Of a DNA stretch of 64,000 nucleotides, positions 33,486 to 44,100 are shown piece after piece. Source of the DNA: Noviherbaspirillum sp. L7-7A (GTDB lineage Bacteria > Pseudomonadota > Gammaproteobacteria > Burkholderiales > Burkholderiaceae_D). The notes below the pieces were generated by a model, which had not been told where the DNA came from, searched no databases, and saw only the letters and a list, made by a program, of their open reading frames with translations. Within the stretch, counting starts at the first letter, position 1; each line of letters opens with the position of its first letter. Location of the stretch: assembly GCF_019052805.1 (NCBI RefSeq), contig NZ_JAHQRJ010000002.1, positions 646,080-710,079 on the forward strand. The letters are read 5' to 3'. The position numbers were made by a program, and so were the translations under genes.

Positions 33486-35039
33486 ATGCATATCCAGCAT
33501 CAACATCCATCCCGACGGCGGCATCCCGGATTCCTGGTCCTGGCGCTGCTTCCGGTTTTCCTTGCGCTGTACGCCACCCAGCCGCTGGGACTGGCGATTT
33601 CGCCAGACTCGGTCGATTACCTGGCCGCTGCTCGCAATCTCGAGCTGGGACGCGGCTTCGTCGGCTACACCGGCGAGCGGATGACGTCCTGGCCGCCACT
33701 GTTTCCCGCCCTGCTGTCACTCTTCCAGCAGATGGGCTTTTCCACGCTTGGCGCCGCCCGCCTGCTCAATGCGCTGCTGTGGGGCGGCACCACGCTGCTG
33801 GCCGCGCTGTGGATCGCGTCGGTCACGCGCTCGACCGTGCTGGCGCTCCTCGCCGCGCTGTGGATCGCGCTGTCACCGATGCTGCTGTATTACGCCAGCA
33901 TGCTCTGGTCGGAGCCGCTGTTCGTGGCGCTGGTGGTAGCCGCCTTGTATGCGCTGACACGCTGCCTGGCCGCGCCGACCTGGAGCCATGTGATCCTGGC
34001 CGCGGTGCTGGCCGGCGCGGCAACCCAGCAGCGCTATGCGGGCGGCATCGCCGTCATCGTCGGTACCTTCGGCCTGATGTTTCTGCGCCGGGATGTCGGT
34101 TTCCTGCGCCGCATTCCAGCCGCCTTCGTCTATGGCCTGATCGCCACCGTGCCGACCGCGATCTGGTTGGAGCGCAACCTGCGGATTTCCGGCACGCTGA
34201 CCGGCGAGCGCCTGCCGTCCATCTTCGGCCCTCGCGAGATCATCGCGCAATCGCTGTCTGCGATCGGCGAGACGGTGCTGCCCAGCCGCCTGCAGGCATT
34301 GAACGAGGCGGCCGGTGGCGTGATCCTGCTGGCGGTGGTCGCGGCACCGCTGCTGGTCTGGCTGCGCCGCCGGACTGACCGGCCCCTGCTGGTTTCCTCC
34401 ATCGTGCTGGCGCTGTTCGTGCTGGTCTATACCGTCTTCATCATGGTGGTGGCCGAGCGCTCCAATACCTGCTGCGTCGACCGTTTCCTGGGCGTGAACA
34501 CACCGCTGCTGGTAATACAGGGCGCGTTTATTGCACATGCGCTGCTGGGTGCGCGGGCGCTTTACCTGAAGCGGGCGCTGGCTTTGGCCTTTCTGGCGGC
34601 GCTTTCCATCCCGGCTACCCGCACAGTGGTGGCTACGGTCAGGCATGCGACGACCTACCAGAGCTATCACATCGGCGAGATCCAGGCATTCAAGGACTAT
34701 GCGTTGCCGCCGGACGCGCTGGTGTATTCGAACCGGCCGGAAGTGGCCTGGGTGGAGGCGAGGGTGGACTACGTGCAGTATTCACCGATGCTGGGTCGAT
34801 ATTCATCGACCGTGGTCTCCAGCACAATGCCGGCCTTTCACGCAGAGATTGCGCGCAATCCGGGCAGACCGGCGTTCCTGGTCTGGTTCAGGGAGAAGGG
34901 GCGGGATTATCTGCATACGCTGGAGGATATCCGCCGGGAGGTGCAGCTGGAGCCGCTTGGGGAGCGGGAGGGGGTGATGCTCTTCCGGATCGCCGGGCTG
35001 CGCGGCCAGGAGCGGACGGCGCAAGCAGCAGCGAGGTAG
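33486..35039 (+). CDS. GT39-like polytopic membrane protein (glycosyltransferase)
   Basis: 517 residues with about 10-12 helices. The first periplasmic loop contains ISPDSVDYLAAARNLELGRG and GERMTSWPPLFPALLSLF, which fit the acidic catalytic loop and the WPPL-type stretch seen in ArnT/PMT-like transferases that use polyprenyl-phosphate sugars. The C-terminal 150 residues form a soluble periplasmic domain. Acceptor and sugar are unknown. It stands alone between the MFS gene and the secretion locus; the first gene of the window, also envelope-modifying, is far away. Confidence 0.75.
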   Translation: MHIQHQHPSRRRHPGFLVLALLPVFLALYATQPLGLAISPDSVDYLAAARNLELGRGFVGYTGERMTSWPPLFPALLSLFQQMGFSTLGAARLLNALLWGGTTLLAALWIASVTRSTVLALLAALWIALSPMLLYYASMLWSEPLFVALVVAALYALTRCLAAPTWSHVILAAVLAGAATQQRYAGGIAVIVGTFGLMFLRRDVGFLRRIPAAFVYGLIATVPTAIWLERNLRISGTLTGERLPSIFGPREIIAQSLSAIGETVLPSRLQALNEAAGGVILLAVVAAPLLVWLRRRTDRPLLVSSIVLALFVLVYTVFIMVVAERSNTCCVDRFLGVNTPLLVIQGAFIAHALLGARALYLKRALALAFLAALSIPATRTVVATVRHATTYQSYHIGEIQAFKDYALPPDALVYSNRPEVAWVEARVDYVQYSPMLGRYSSTVVSSTMPAFHAEIARNPGRPAFLVWFREKGRDYLHTLEDIRREVQLEPLGEREGVMLFRIAGLRGQERTAQAAAR

Positions 35040-35042
35040 TTC

Positions 35043-35208
35043 GTAGCCTGGGTGATGCGCAGCGCAACCCGGGCCATCCATTGCTGAAGCCAGCCGCTGT
35101 ACTAGCGGTGCGAAAAAGGCTGGGGTTGAGAATGGGCCAGGGAAAGCTTGGAAGCGTCTCTTCTACAACTGATGCAAGCCCGGGTTGCGCTGCGCTCACC
35201 CAGGCTAC
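35043..35208. repeat. Inverted repeat with GTAGCCTGGGTGA-type arms
   Basis: Arms at 35043-35072 (GTAGCCTGGGTGATGCGCAG...) and 35179-35208 (reverse complement, differing at a few bases) lie just behind the GT39-like gene, separated by about 106 bases. Each arm resembles a common dispersed bacterial repeat of the GTAGCCCGGGTGAGCGCAGC type. Confidence 0.8.
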
Positions 35209-35534
35209 GGCCGCTACTTTCGGTAACGTCGCACTGAGCAGCATAAACAGACGAAGGCCGGCCCTGATGCGAGCCCGCCTTATCAAAAAAAACACGAACT
35301 GCCTGCGCAGAAAAAAATTCATTACTCTGCTCAGACTAAAACGCGGGAAAAGCCACGATTCACCCCTCTGTTTTCCATTCCTCCTCGCGCCGACGCCTGC
35401 GAATATGACGCTAATTGATTGCGTGAATTCGGCCCAATGCGCAAGTCAATGATCCAAAAGGCAATTTTTCCTAGATTTTGCGTCATTGCCCGATGTTTTA
35501 CTGAACCGGGATTTGATTTTTCCTTAAAGAAAAA
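35209..35534. other. AT-rich intergenic region before the secretion locus
   Basis: This stretch is much richer in A and T than the rest of the window and has no convincing gene. It leads into the promoter at 35535, so it may bind nucleoid proteins such as H-NS/MvaT-like silencers or regulators of the locus. Confidence 0.5.
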
Positions 35535-35563
35535 TTGATACTGGGAAATACATTTGGCATAAT
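35535..35563 (+). promoter_or_regulatory. Sigma-70 promoter of the giant-protein secretion locus
   Basis: TTGATA at 35535-35540 and CATAAT at 35558-35563 are separated by exactly 17 bases. Transcription would start near 35570, giving a leader of about 107 bases before the GTG start at 35677. The flanks are AT-rich. Confidence 0.75.
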
Positions 35564-35676
35564 TTCCTCCTTTGGCAACGCTGCGGCATGTCGATCTGCA
35601 TTGTGCATTTCAAAAAAGAAATCAAATTGTCGCGTCAATTTTCTGAAATCCTTCGCCTTCTTACTCCCCTCCCATT

Positions 35677-37242
35677 GTGAACAAACAGTTAATCACTTCG
35701 ACGCCGTCGGCGGCCTTTTCATTCGCCCGTCTCGCAAGGCCGCTGGCCATACTCTCCGCCGCCGCCGCGTTGTCGGCCTGTTCCGGCCTGCGGCCGGCGC
35801 CGCTCGGGGCGGCTGACACGCTCCCGGTGAACCAGGCCGACCGCCAGGCGATGCGCAAGGATGTCGAGCCGATCAGCGGGCCGCTGACGCTGGAAAATGC
35901 GATCGCGCGGGCGCTGAAGTACAACCTGGACCGGCGTTCCCGAATGATGGAAGAGGCGCTGGCGCTGAACCAGTTCGATGTGAGCCAGTACGACATGCTG
36001 CCGAAGCTCGTGGCGCAGGCCGGCTATGTTACCCGCGACACCGACCGCATCAGCCTGTCGCGCAATGCGGCCACCGGCGACCTGTCGCCGTCGCAGTTCA
36101 TATCGCAGGAACGCAACCGCGTGGTGGGCGACCTCGGCCTGACCTGGAATTTGCTTGACTTTGGCATGGGCTACTACGGCGCGCGTCAGCAGGCTGACCG
36201 CTTCCTGATCGCGTCCGAGAAGCGCCGCCGCGCAATGCACCTGCTGATGCAGGATGTGCGCACCGCGTTCTGGCGCGCCGCCAGCGCCCAGAAGCTGCAG
36301 GCCGATGTGGAAAAGACCATTGCCGCCGCCGAGGAAGCGCTCGCCGATGCACGCCGGGCCGAGGAGGAGCGGGTGCGCAATCCGATGGACACTCTGCGCT
36401 ACCAGCGCCAGCTGCTGGAAAATTTGCGCCTGCTGGAAGCGGTCAGCCAGGAGCTGACCTCGGCCCAGGTGGAACTGGCCGCGCTGATCAACGCGCCCTT
36501 CGGCAGCCGCATCGAGGTCGCTGAAATGAAGATGGACGGCGCCGGCGCCGAACTGCTCAAGCTGCCGGTACAGGACATGGAGGAAGTGGCGCTGGCCGAG
36601 AATCCCGACCTGCGCGAGCAGCACTACAACGCCCGCATCGCCCGCGAGGAAACCCGCCGCACCATGGTGCGGCTGTTCCCGAATGTCTCGTTCGGCTATA
36701 ACCTGAAATACGACTCCGATAAATACCTGGTGCACCGCCAGTGGAACGAGGCTGGCCTGCAACTGACGGCCAACCTGATGAACCTGTTCACCGGCCCCGC
36801 GCAGATCCGGCTGGCCGAAGCCGGCGTGGCGCTGGCCGACCAGCGCCGCATGGCAACCCAGCTAAGCGTGCTGACCCAGGTCCACCTGGGCCGGCTGCAG
36901 CTGATCAATGCCCGCAACCAGTTCGAACGGGCCGACGCCATCTACGGCACCGACCAGAAGATCGCCGCGCTGAGCCGCAACCGCGAGAGCGCCCAGGCAC
37001 AGAGCAAGCTGGAGCGGGTCAGCAACGATACCGCCGCCATCCTTGGCCTGCTGCGCCGCTACCAGGCGCTGGCCCAGGTGCAGAAGATCGAAAGCCAGCT
37101 GCTGGCCAGCCTGGGCCTGGAGCCCACCATCGGCAGCACCAGCGAACTGTCGCTGGCCCAGCTGACCGAGCAGGTTGGCCGCAGTAACGATCCGCTGCAG
37201 ATGATCCGCGCCGCCGGCGCCCCCAACCCGAAAGCCCAGTGA
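35677..37242 (+). CDS. TolC-family outer membrane lipoprotein of the giant-protein locus
   Basis: 521 residues from a GTG at 35677; no ATG or clear ribosome site is available. A lipoprotein signal ends in LSACSG near residue 35. The rest has the two-repeat, long-helix organisation of outer membrane efflux proteins, e.g. LTLENAIARALKYNLDRR, VRTAFWRAASAQKLQADVEK and a second unit with LVHRQWNEAGLQLTANLMNL. It would form the outer membrane and periplasmic duct. The next gene, an adaptor, follows after 10 bases. It is distinct from the metal-efflux channel at 18490. Confidence 0.88.
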   Translation: MNKQLITSTPSAAFSFARLARPLAILSAAAALSACSGLRPAPLGAADTLPVNQADRQAMRKDVEPISGPLTLENAIARALKYNLDRRSRMMEEALALNQFDVSQYDMLPKLVAQAGYVTRDTDRISLSRNAATGDLSPSQFISQERNRVVGDLGLTWNLLDFGMGYYGARQQADRFLIASEKRRRAMHLLMQDVRTAFWRAASAQKLQADVEKTIAAAEEALADARRAEEERVRNPMDTLRYQRQLLENLRLLEAVSQELTSAQVELAALINAPFGSRIEVAEMKMDGAGAELLKLPVQDMEEVALAENPDLREQHYNARIAREETRRTMVRLFPNVSFGYNLKYDSDKYLVHRQWNEAGLQLTANLMNLFTGPAQIRLAEAGVALADQRRMATQLSVLTQVHLGRLQLINARNQFERADAIYGTDQKIAALSRNRESAQAQSKLERVSNDTAAILGLLRRYQALAQVQKIESQLLASLGLEPTIGSTSELSLAQLTEQVGRSNDPLQMIRAAGAPNPKAQ

Positions 37243-37252
37243 AAGCAGCCTC

Positions 37253-38056
37253 ATGAAACGCCTGTCGACTTCCTTCGCAACCATGCTGGTCCTCTGCACT
37301 TGCCACAGCCTGGCGCAGGCCGAGAATGCCGCGCCGCTGCGCGTGGCCACGGCGCCTGCCGCATACGCGCTCGCTGCCACCGCGCCCGCCATCGAGCGCC
37401 AGGAGATCCGGGCGCAACTCATGCCGCGCCGCTATACCACGGTGGCGGCCGAGATCGGCGCCAAGATCAACCGCATTCCGCTGGCCGAGGGCAGTGCCTT
37501 CAAGGCCGGCCAGCTGCTGGTCAGCTTTGACTGCTCGCTGCAGCATGCCCAGTTGCAGAAGGCCCAAGCCGAACTGGACGGCGCGGCGCAGACGCTCAAG
37601 TCCAACCAGCGCCTGGCCGAGCTCAATTCGGTCGGACAGCTCGACCTGGACCTGTCGCGTTCGGCGGTGAACAAGGCGCGCGCCGAGATTGGCGCCAACC
37701 AGGCGGTAATGGCCAAGTGCAGCGTGGCCGCGCCCTTCGCCGGCCGCGTGGCCGAACAGAAAGTACGCGAGCAGCAGTTCGTGCAGGCCGGCCAGCCGCT
37801 GCTCGACATCATCGACGACAGCGTGCTGGAACTGGAATTCCTGGTGCCGTCGCGCTGGCTGGGCTGGCTGCGGGTAGGCAGCGCCTTCCAGGTGCAGATC
37901 GATGAAACCGGCAAGACCTATCCGGCCAAATTCATCCGCATCGGCGCCCGGGTCGACCCGGTCAGCCAGTCGGTGAAGGTGGCCGCCGCCATCGACGGCC
38001 GCTTCCTCGACCTGATGGCCGGCATGAGCGGCCGTGTGCAGGTACGCCAGCCCTGA
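37253..38056 (+). CDS. Small periplasmic adaptor (HlyD/RND type)
   Basis: 267 residues with a signal peptide (MKRLSTSFATMLVLCTCHSL, then AQA). A lipoyl/barrel-sandwich motif (TTVAAEIGAKINRIPLAEGS), a short helical hairpin (about 85-125), the second lipoyl half (APFAGRVAEQKVREQQFVQA) and a beta-barrel follow. It is short for the family and lacks much of the membrane-proximal domain. It probably bridges the TolC-like channel to the membrane-anchored HlyD proteins encoded behind the giant gene. Confidence 0.85.
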   Translation: MKRLSTSFATMLVLCTCHSLAQAENAAPLRVATAPAAYALAATAPAIERQEIRAQLMPRRYTTVAAEIGAKINRIPLAEGSAFKAGQLLVSFDCSLQHAQLQKAQAELDGAAQTLKSNQRLAELNSVGQLDLDLSRSAVNKARAEIGANQAVMAKCSVAAPFAGRVAEQKVREQQFVQAGQPLLDIIDDSVLELEFLVPSRWLGWLRVGSAFQVQIDETGKTYPAKFIRIGARVDPVSQSVKVAAAIDGRFLDLMAGMSGRVQVRQP

Positions 38057-38150
38057 ACCTTGTCGCCGCGGCGCACCGGCCGTCCGGCGCGTAGGGAAAA
38101 GACCACGACCCGCCTCCAGGCAGGCATGAACGAAGCGCCAGAAAGACACC

Positions 38151-41100
38151 ATGAAGAACGCGAAGACACCCTCAAAAGAACAACACCTGGCAAACGGCGC
38201 TTCCGCCATCAACGGTAAAAAGCTGGTGCGCCGCGGCCCCAGCCCAATGGCGCTGGAGCAGCGCTTCATGTTCGACGGCGCCGCACTGGCGTATGCCACC
38301 CAGACCGTAGCCACTGCCGACGCGGCCGCAAGCCATGATGTGGCAGTGGCCGACAGCCATCAGACTGACACCATGGCCACAGCCACTGTCGTTCCGGCCG
38401 CGCCAGCCGCGCCGCCGGCGCCGGCACCGGAACTGATGCATGTGGTAAGCACCGCGCAGGAAGCGCCGCCTGCCCTGGCCCAGGCGCAGGCTGACGCCGA
38501 GCGCCTGATTGCCAGCTTCCTGCAGCAGCCCGACGCCCGCGCCCAGCTGTTCGAGCTGTTCCATGGCAGCCAGGGCCAGCCGTCGGCGGAATGGCTGCAG
38601 GCGGCCGACAGCTTCCTTGCTTCGATTCAAAACGGCGCCGCGCCGGTGCAGGTGGAACTGCGCAGCCATGCCGAGATGCAGGGCGCGATGGCCGCCTTCG
38701 CCGCCCATGGCCCGGATGGCCAGCCGGTGATCTACCTCAATGGCGACTGGGCCAGGCAGGTTGCCGCGCCAGAAGCGCTGACCCGCGCGCTGCTGGAAGA
38801 ATACGGCCATCGTATCGATGCCTCGCTCAATGGCGACGTCGACACCGCCGGCGACGAGGGCGAAGCCTTTGCCCAGCGCGCGCTGGGCGCCACGCCCGAT
38901 GCCGACCAGGCTGCCCGCATCGCCGCCGAGGACGACCACGACACGCTGCAGATCGACGGCCGCACGGTGGAAGTGGAACAGGCCGCAATCACCTTCTCGG
39001 TGGTGTACCAGGGTGTGCCCTCGTCCTGGAGCGAGGAAGCGCAGAACCTGGCACTGTACGCCTCGCCCTTCAATGGCAGCAACTACCGCTTCACCTCGTC
39101 CAACCCGTCCGACCTTTACTTCCAGGGCAACAACGTCACCGGTTACCTGTCCTACCAGGACCAGTCGGGCAACCGGCAGCAGATCTATGGCGTGGTGAGC
39201 CGCCTGTTCAAGACCGGCAGCACGATTGACGGCTTTTATTTCTACGCGCCCGGCGCCGACGGCCTGATCAATGGCGTCGGCGACTCGGCCTACCTGCTGG
39301 CGGTTACGCCATCGAAGTTTGCCGGCAGCACCAGCTATGGCACCAGCAGCGACCCGGTCGACACTGCGTTGAACAGCTTCATCCCGCCCAACAGTGCGCC
39401 AGTGGCAGCCAACGACAGCGCCAGCGTGCTGGAAGACGGCAGCGTTAGCGGCAACCTGCTGACCAATGACAGCGATGCCAATGGCGACACCCTGCGGGTT
39501 GCGCAGTTTTCGGTATCGAACCAGACCTACACGCTGGCACTGGGCGGCTCCAGCACGGTCACGCTGGCCAGTATCGGCAGCCTGACCGTGGCCAGCAACG
39601 GCAGCTACAGCTTTACGCCGGTGGCCAACTATGCCGGCGCGGTGCCGCTGGTGACCTATACCGTCACCGATGGCACGGCCAGCGCCCGCGCCAGCCTGTC
39701 GGTCGGCATCGTTGGCGTCAACTACGCGCCGGACGGCACTGACGGGACTATCAGCACCCGCGAAGACACCGCCTATGTGTTCAGCGCCGCCGACTTCGGC
39801 TTCACCGACCGCAACGACACGCCGGCCAATGCGCTGGAGGCCGTGAAGATCAGTTCGCTGCCCACGCAAGGCACGCTGCTGTTCAATGACGTGGCCATCA
39901 CCGCATTACAGGTCAGCAACGGCTATTTCGTCGCGGTGGCCGACATCGGCAAGCTGAGCTTCCGCCCGTTGGCCAACCAGGCCGCCAGCGCCAGCTTCAC
40001 CTTCCAGGTCAGGGACAATGGCGGCATCGCCAACGGCAGCAGCAATCTGGACCCGGTTGCCAATACGATTACCTTTGCCATTGCCAACGTCAACGAAGCG
40101 CCGGTGGCGGTGAGCGATACGGCCACTGCTCGCGAGGCGGGCGGCAGCGCCAACGGCACCGCGGGCGTCGACCCGACCGGCAATGTGCTGACCAACGACA
40201 CCGACCCCGACACCGGCGACAGCAAGAGCGTTGTGTCGGCCAGCAGCGCCGCCACCCCATTGACCAGCGTCGCGACCAATACCGTGCTCGCCGGCCATTA
40301 CGGCACACTGACCATCAGCAGCACCGGCGCCTACAGCTATGCGGTCAACAACAGCAATGCCGCCGTTCAGGCGCTGCGCCTTTCCAGCGATACCCTGACC
40401 GACACCTTCACCTACGTGATGAAGGACACGGCCGGCCTGACATCGTCGTCGACGCTGGCGGTCACCATTACCGGCGCCAATGACGCGCCGGTAGCAGTGA
40501 ATGATCTCGGCACCGCCAAGGAAGCCGGCGCCACCTTGGCCTATCCCGGCTCCAATGCTACCGGCAATGTGCTTGGCAACGATACCGATGTCGATGCCGG
40601 CGACGCCGCCACGCTGACGCAGATCTTTGCGACCGCCACTGGCGTGAGCACCGGCGGCGGCAGCGTTACTTCCACCACGTTCAGAGTGGCCAGCATCACA
40701 GGCATCGAAACTGGCAACGACGTGTTCCGGGGCGGTACGACAACGGGATCAATAGGCAAGGTATCCACCATTACGCCTGACAGCGGCGGCGGCTCGGGCG
40801 GCACCATCATCCTCGATACCAGCAACACCATTACCAACGGTGAGACGTTGCAGTTCTCACAAAGCGCCGGCAATAGCGGTAACGTTGTCAGCAATGGCCT
40901 TGCCGTCACGACTGCCATTGTTTCCGGTTCCAGCAGCACCGTGCAGCTTTCCAACACGTACGGCACCGTGCTGATCGGCATGACTGTCACCGGCACTGGC
41001 AATGCCACCGACCCCACCGTAACTGCAGTCAACCACACCACCAGCGTCGTGACCCTGAGCGCACCGGTCACCCTGTCAGCCAGTACCGCGCTGCGCTTCG

Positions 41101-44100
41101 TTGCGCTGCCGGGTTCGTCTATTCAGGGCCAGCGCGGTACACTGAATATTACCGCCAACGGCGTCTACACCTACACCATCACCAACAACGACCTGTCGGC
41201 CGGCCAGACCTTCGACGAGACCTTCACCTACCAGATGCGCGACACCGCCGGGCTGACCAGCCCAGCGGTACTGACGGTACGCATCGAAGGCACCAGCAAC
41301 GACAGCGAACCGGATGCCCGGTCCAATACCGACACCGCCACCGAAGCGGGCGGCGTGAGCAATGCATCGGGCGCGGTCAATCCGGCGGGCAATGTGCTGA
41401 CCGACGATCTCGGCACCAACCTGGTGGTCAGCACCGCCTGGTCGGAGCTCAATCCAGGCTCGGCCAGCGTCACTGGCGGCACCACGTCGGCCAATGGCCT
41501 GACGATCACCGGCAACTACGGCAGCCTGAAGCTGGGCGCCGATGGCAGCTATATTTATACGGTGAACAACAGCAATGCCGCAGTGCAGGCCCTGAACACC
41601 GGCGCTACGCTGACCGACCTTTTCTTCTACCGCGCCTCGAACAGTTCCGGAACCGATGTCAGCACACTCAAGATCACGGTCAACGGCAGCAACGATGCGC
41701 CGGTAGCGGTGGATGATGTGGCCAGCGCAGCCGAGGCTGGCGGCACCACGAATGTCACGCCAGGCTACGATGCGGCAGGCAATGTGCTGGCCAATGACAC
41801 GGACGTCGACAACATCGCGTCAAGCCGCACGATCACCGCCGTGCGGCTGGGCGGCGTCGAGGGCAGCGGCACGGCCGGCACCGTCGGGAGCGCATTGCAG
41901 GGAAGCTACGGCACCCTGACGGTTCAGGCCGCCGGCAGCTACTGCTATGCGGTCGACAACAACAACGCCACGGTCAATGGGCTGGCCGCCGGCGCCACGC
42001 TGGTTGAGCAATTCAACTACACCGTCAGCGACGGTAGCGCGAGCGATGTCGCGGTGCTGGCCATCACCATCAACGGCGCCAACGACGCGCCGCTTAACAC
42101 CGTGCCCGCCAGCCATGTCCAATACGACTACGAGCAGGCGCAGATCAGCGGCCTGTCGGTACATGATGTCGACGGCAACCTCGCTGCCAGCAATACCGTC
42201 AGCCTGAGCGTGGGGCAGGGCAGCTTGTCGGTGGTTCTCAGCGGCAGCGCCGTGGCAGGCGGCAGCGGCACCGCGGCCAGCCCGCTGGTGCTGTCGGGCA
42301 GCGAAAACGACATCAATGCCACGCTGGCCACGCTGCGCTACCAGCCGGCGGCGAACCACAGCGGGCAGGACACCCTGAAGTTGGTGACCCAGGACAGCCT
42401 GGGCCTGTCGGACACCGACTTCACCTCGATCACGGTGCAGCCGGACAACCGGGCACTGACGGTCAATAACCTGCTGGTCAACGAGGGCTCGCCGTATGCG
42501 GTGTTCACCGTGGGCGGCCAGGCCGGACAGCTGGTGCGGCTTGCCATTGCCAATGGCAGCGCCACCGGCGGCAGCGACTTTTCGGCCAACCTAGAGTATT
42601 ACAACGGTTCGGCCTGGGCTGCCTATACGGGCGCCGCGGTTATCATTCCCGGCAGCGTCGGGGCATCCACGCTGCTGGTGCGAGCTGCGATCCTGAACGA
42701 CCCGACCTATGAAGGCGCGGAAACCTTCACGCTGACGGCCAGCAATGCTGCGGCCGTTGGCGTCACCGGCACCGCCACCATCGTTGATGACGGCATCGGC
42801 AATGTCTATCACGACAGCGCCACCGGCGCCATCGACGTGCAGGCCATCGGCGACGACGACAGACCGCTGACAGTCAGCAATGGCGATATCAATGAAGCCT
42901 CGCCGTATGCGATATTCCGGGTTGGCGGCGCAAGCGGCCAGATCGTGACCCTGTCGCTGGCCAATGGCAATGCCTCCAATAGCGACCATGGCACCAGCCT
43001 GCAGTACTACGACGGCACGAGCTGGCTGGACTACAGCGGGCCGGTCGCCATGCCGGGCGCGGAGATGCTAGTGCGCGTGGCCATCATCCAGGACAGCGTG
43101 TATGAAGGCCGCGAAACCTTCAACCTGTCGGCTGCCAATACCGGCGGGCTCCTCGCGCGCGGTGAAGCGGCGATCTACGACAATGGCACCGGCAGCATTT
43201 ATCTTAGCGATAACACCACCGGCGTGGCCGATACCAGCGGCACCGGCTTTCCGGCTGCGCTCGACGACGACCGGGTGCTTTCGGTGCAGGGCGTGCGGGT
43301 CAATGAAGCCTCCGACCATGCTGTCTTCACCGTCAGCGGTACTGCGGGTCAGTTCGTCAGCCTCCATGTCGTCGATGGCAGCGCCAGCATCGCGCAGGGC
43401 CAGACGCTGCAGGTCTGGAACGGCGCTGCCTGGGTTGATTACAACAGCGATGTATTGCCGGAAATCAGCGCGGACGGCCACCTGCTGGTGCGCGTCGACA
43501 TCGTGGCCGAGCAGGATGCGACCTACGAATTCGAAGAAGACTTCCGCCTGCAGGCAACGTTCTCTTCCGCCAACGGCAGCGCGGTGGTGGAAGGCACAGG
43601 CATCATTGCCGATGATGGCAGCGGGCTGCGCTTCGGTAATGGTGTTACCGGCGGCGTGCCGCAGCTGATCGCGACCGGCCTGGATGATGACCGCTCGCTC
43701 GCGATATCGGATGTGACAGTCAGCGAAGCCTCGCCTTATGCGCTGTTCACCGTCAGCGGCACGCCGGACCAGGTGCTGAATCTGGCACTGCAGGCAACGG
43801 GCAGCGGCACAGGTTTCGCCACGCCGGGCACGGATACCGGCACGGCGCTGCAGTACTGGACCGGTTTGGGCTGGGCCAGCTACAGCAGCAGTGCGACCAT
43901 GACAGGCGGCAGCCTGATGGTGCGGGTGGCGATCAACCAGGACAGCGTCTATGAAGGACCGGAGACCTTCCGCCTAGTAGCCACCAACAGCAGCGGCAAG
44001 ATCACCACTGGCGGCACCGGCACGATACGTGACGATGGCGGCAGCACGACGGTCTTTGGTCCCAGTGACACCACGCCGCAAATCGGCTTGGCCGATGATG

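Noticed and set aside
38172..39869. 565-codon minus-strand frame opposite the giant gene start
   Set aside because: Antisense shadow; Gly/Arg/His-rich without domains.
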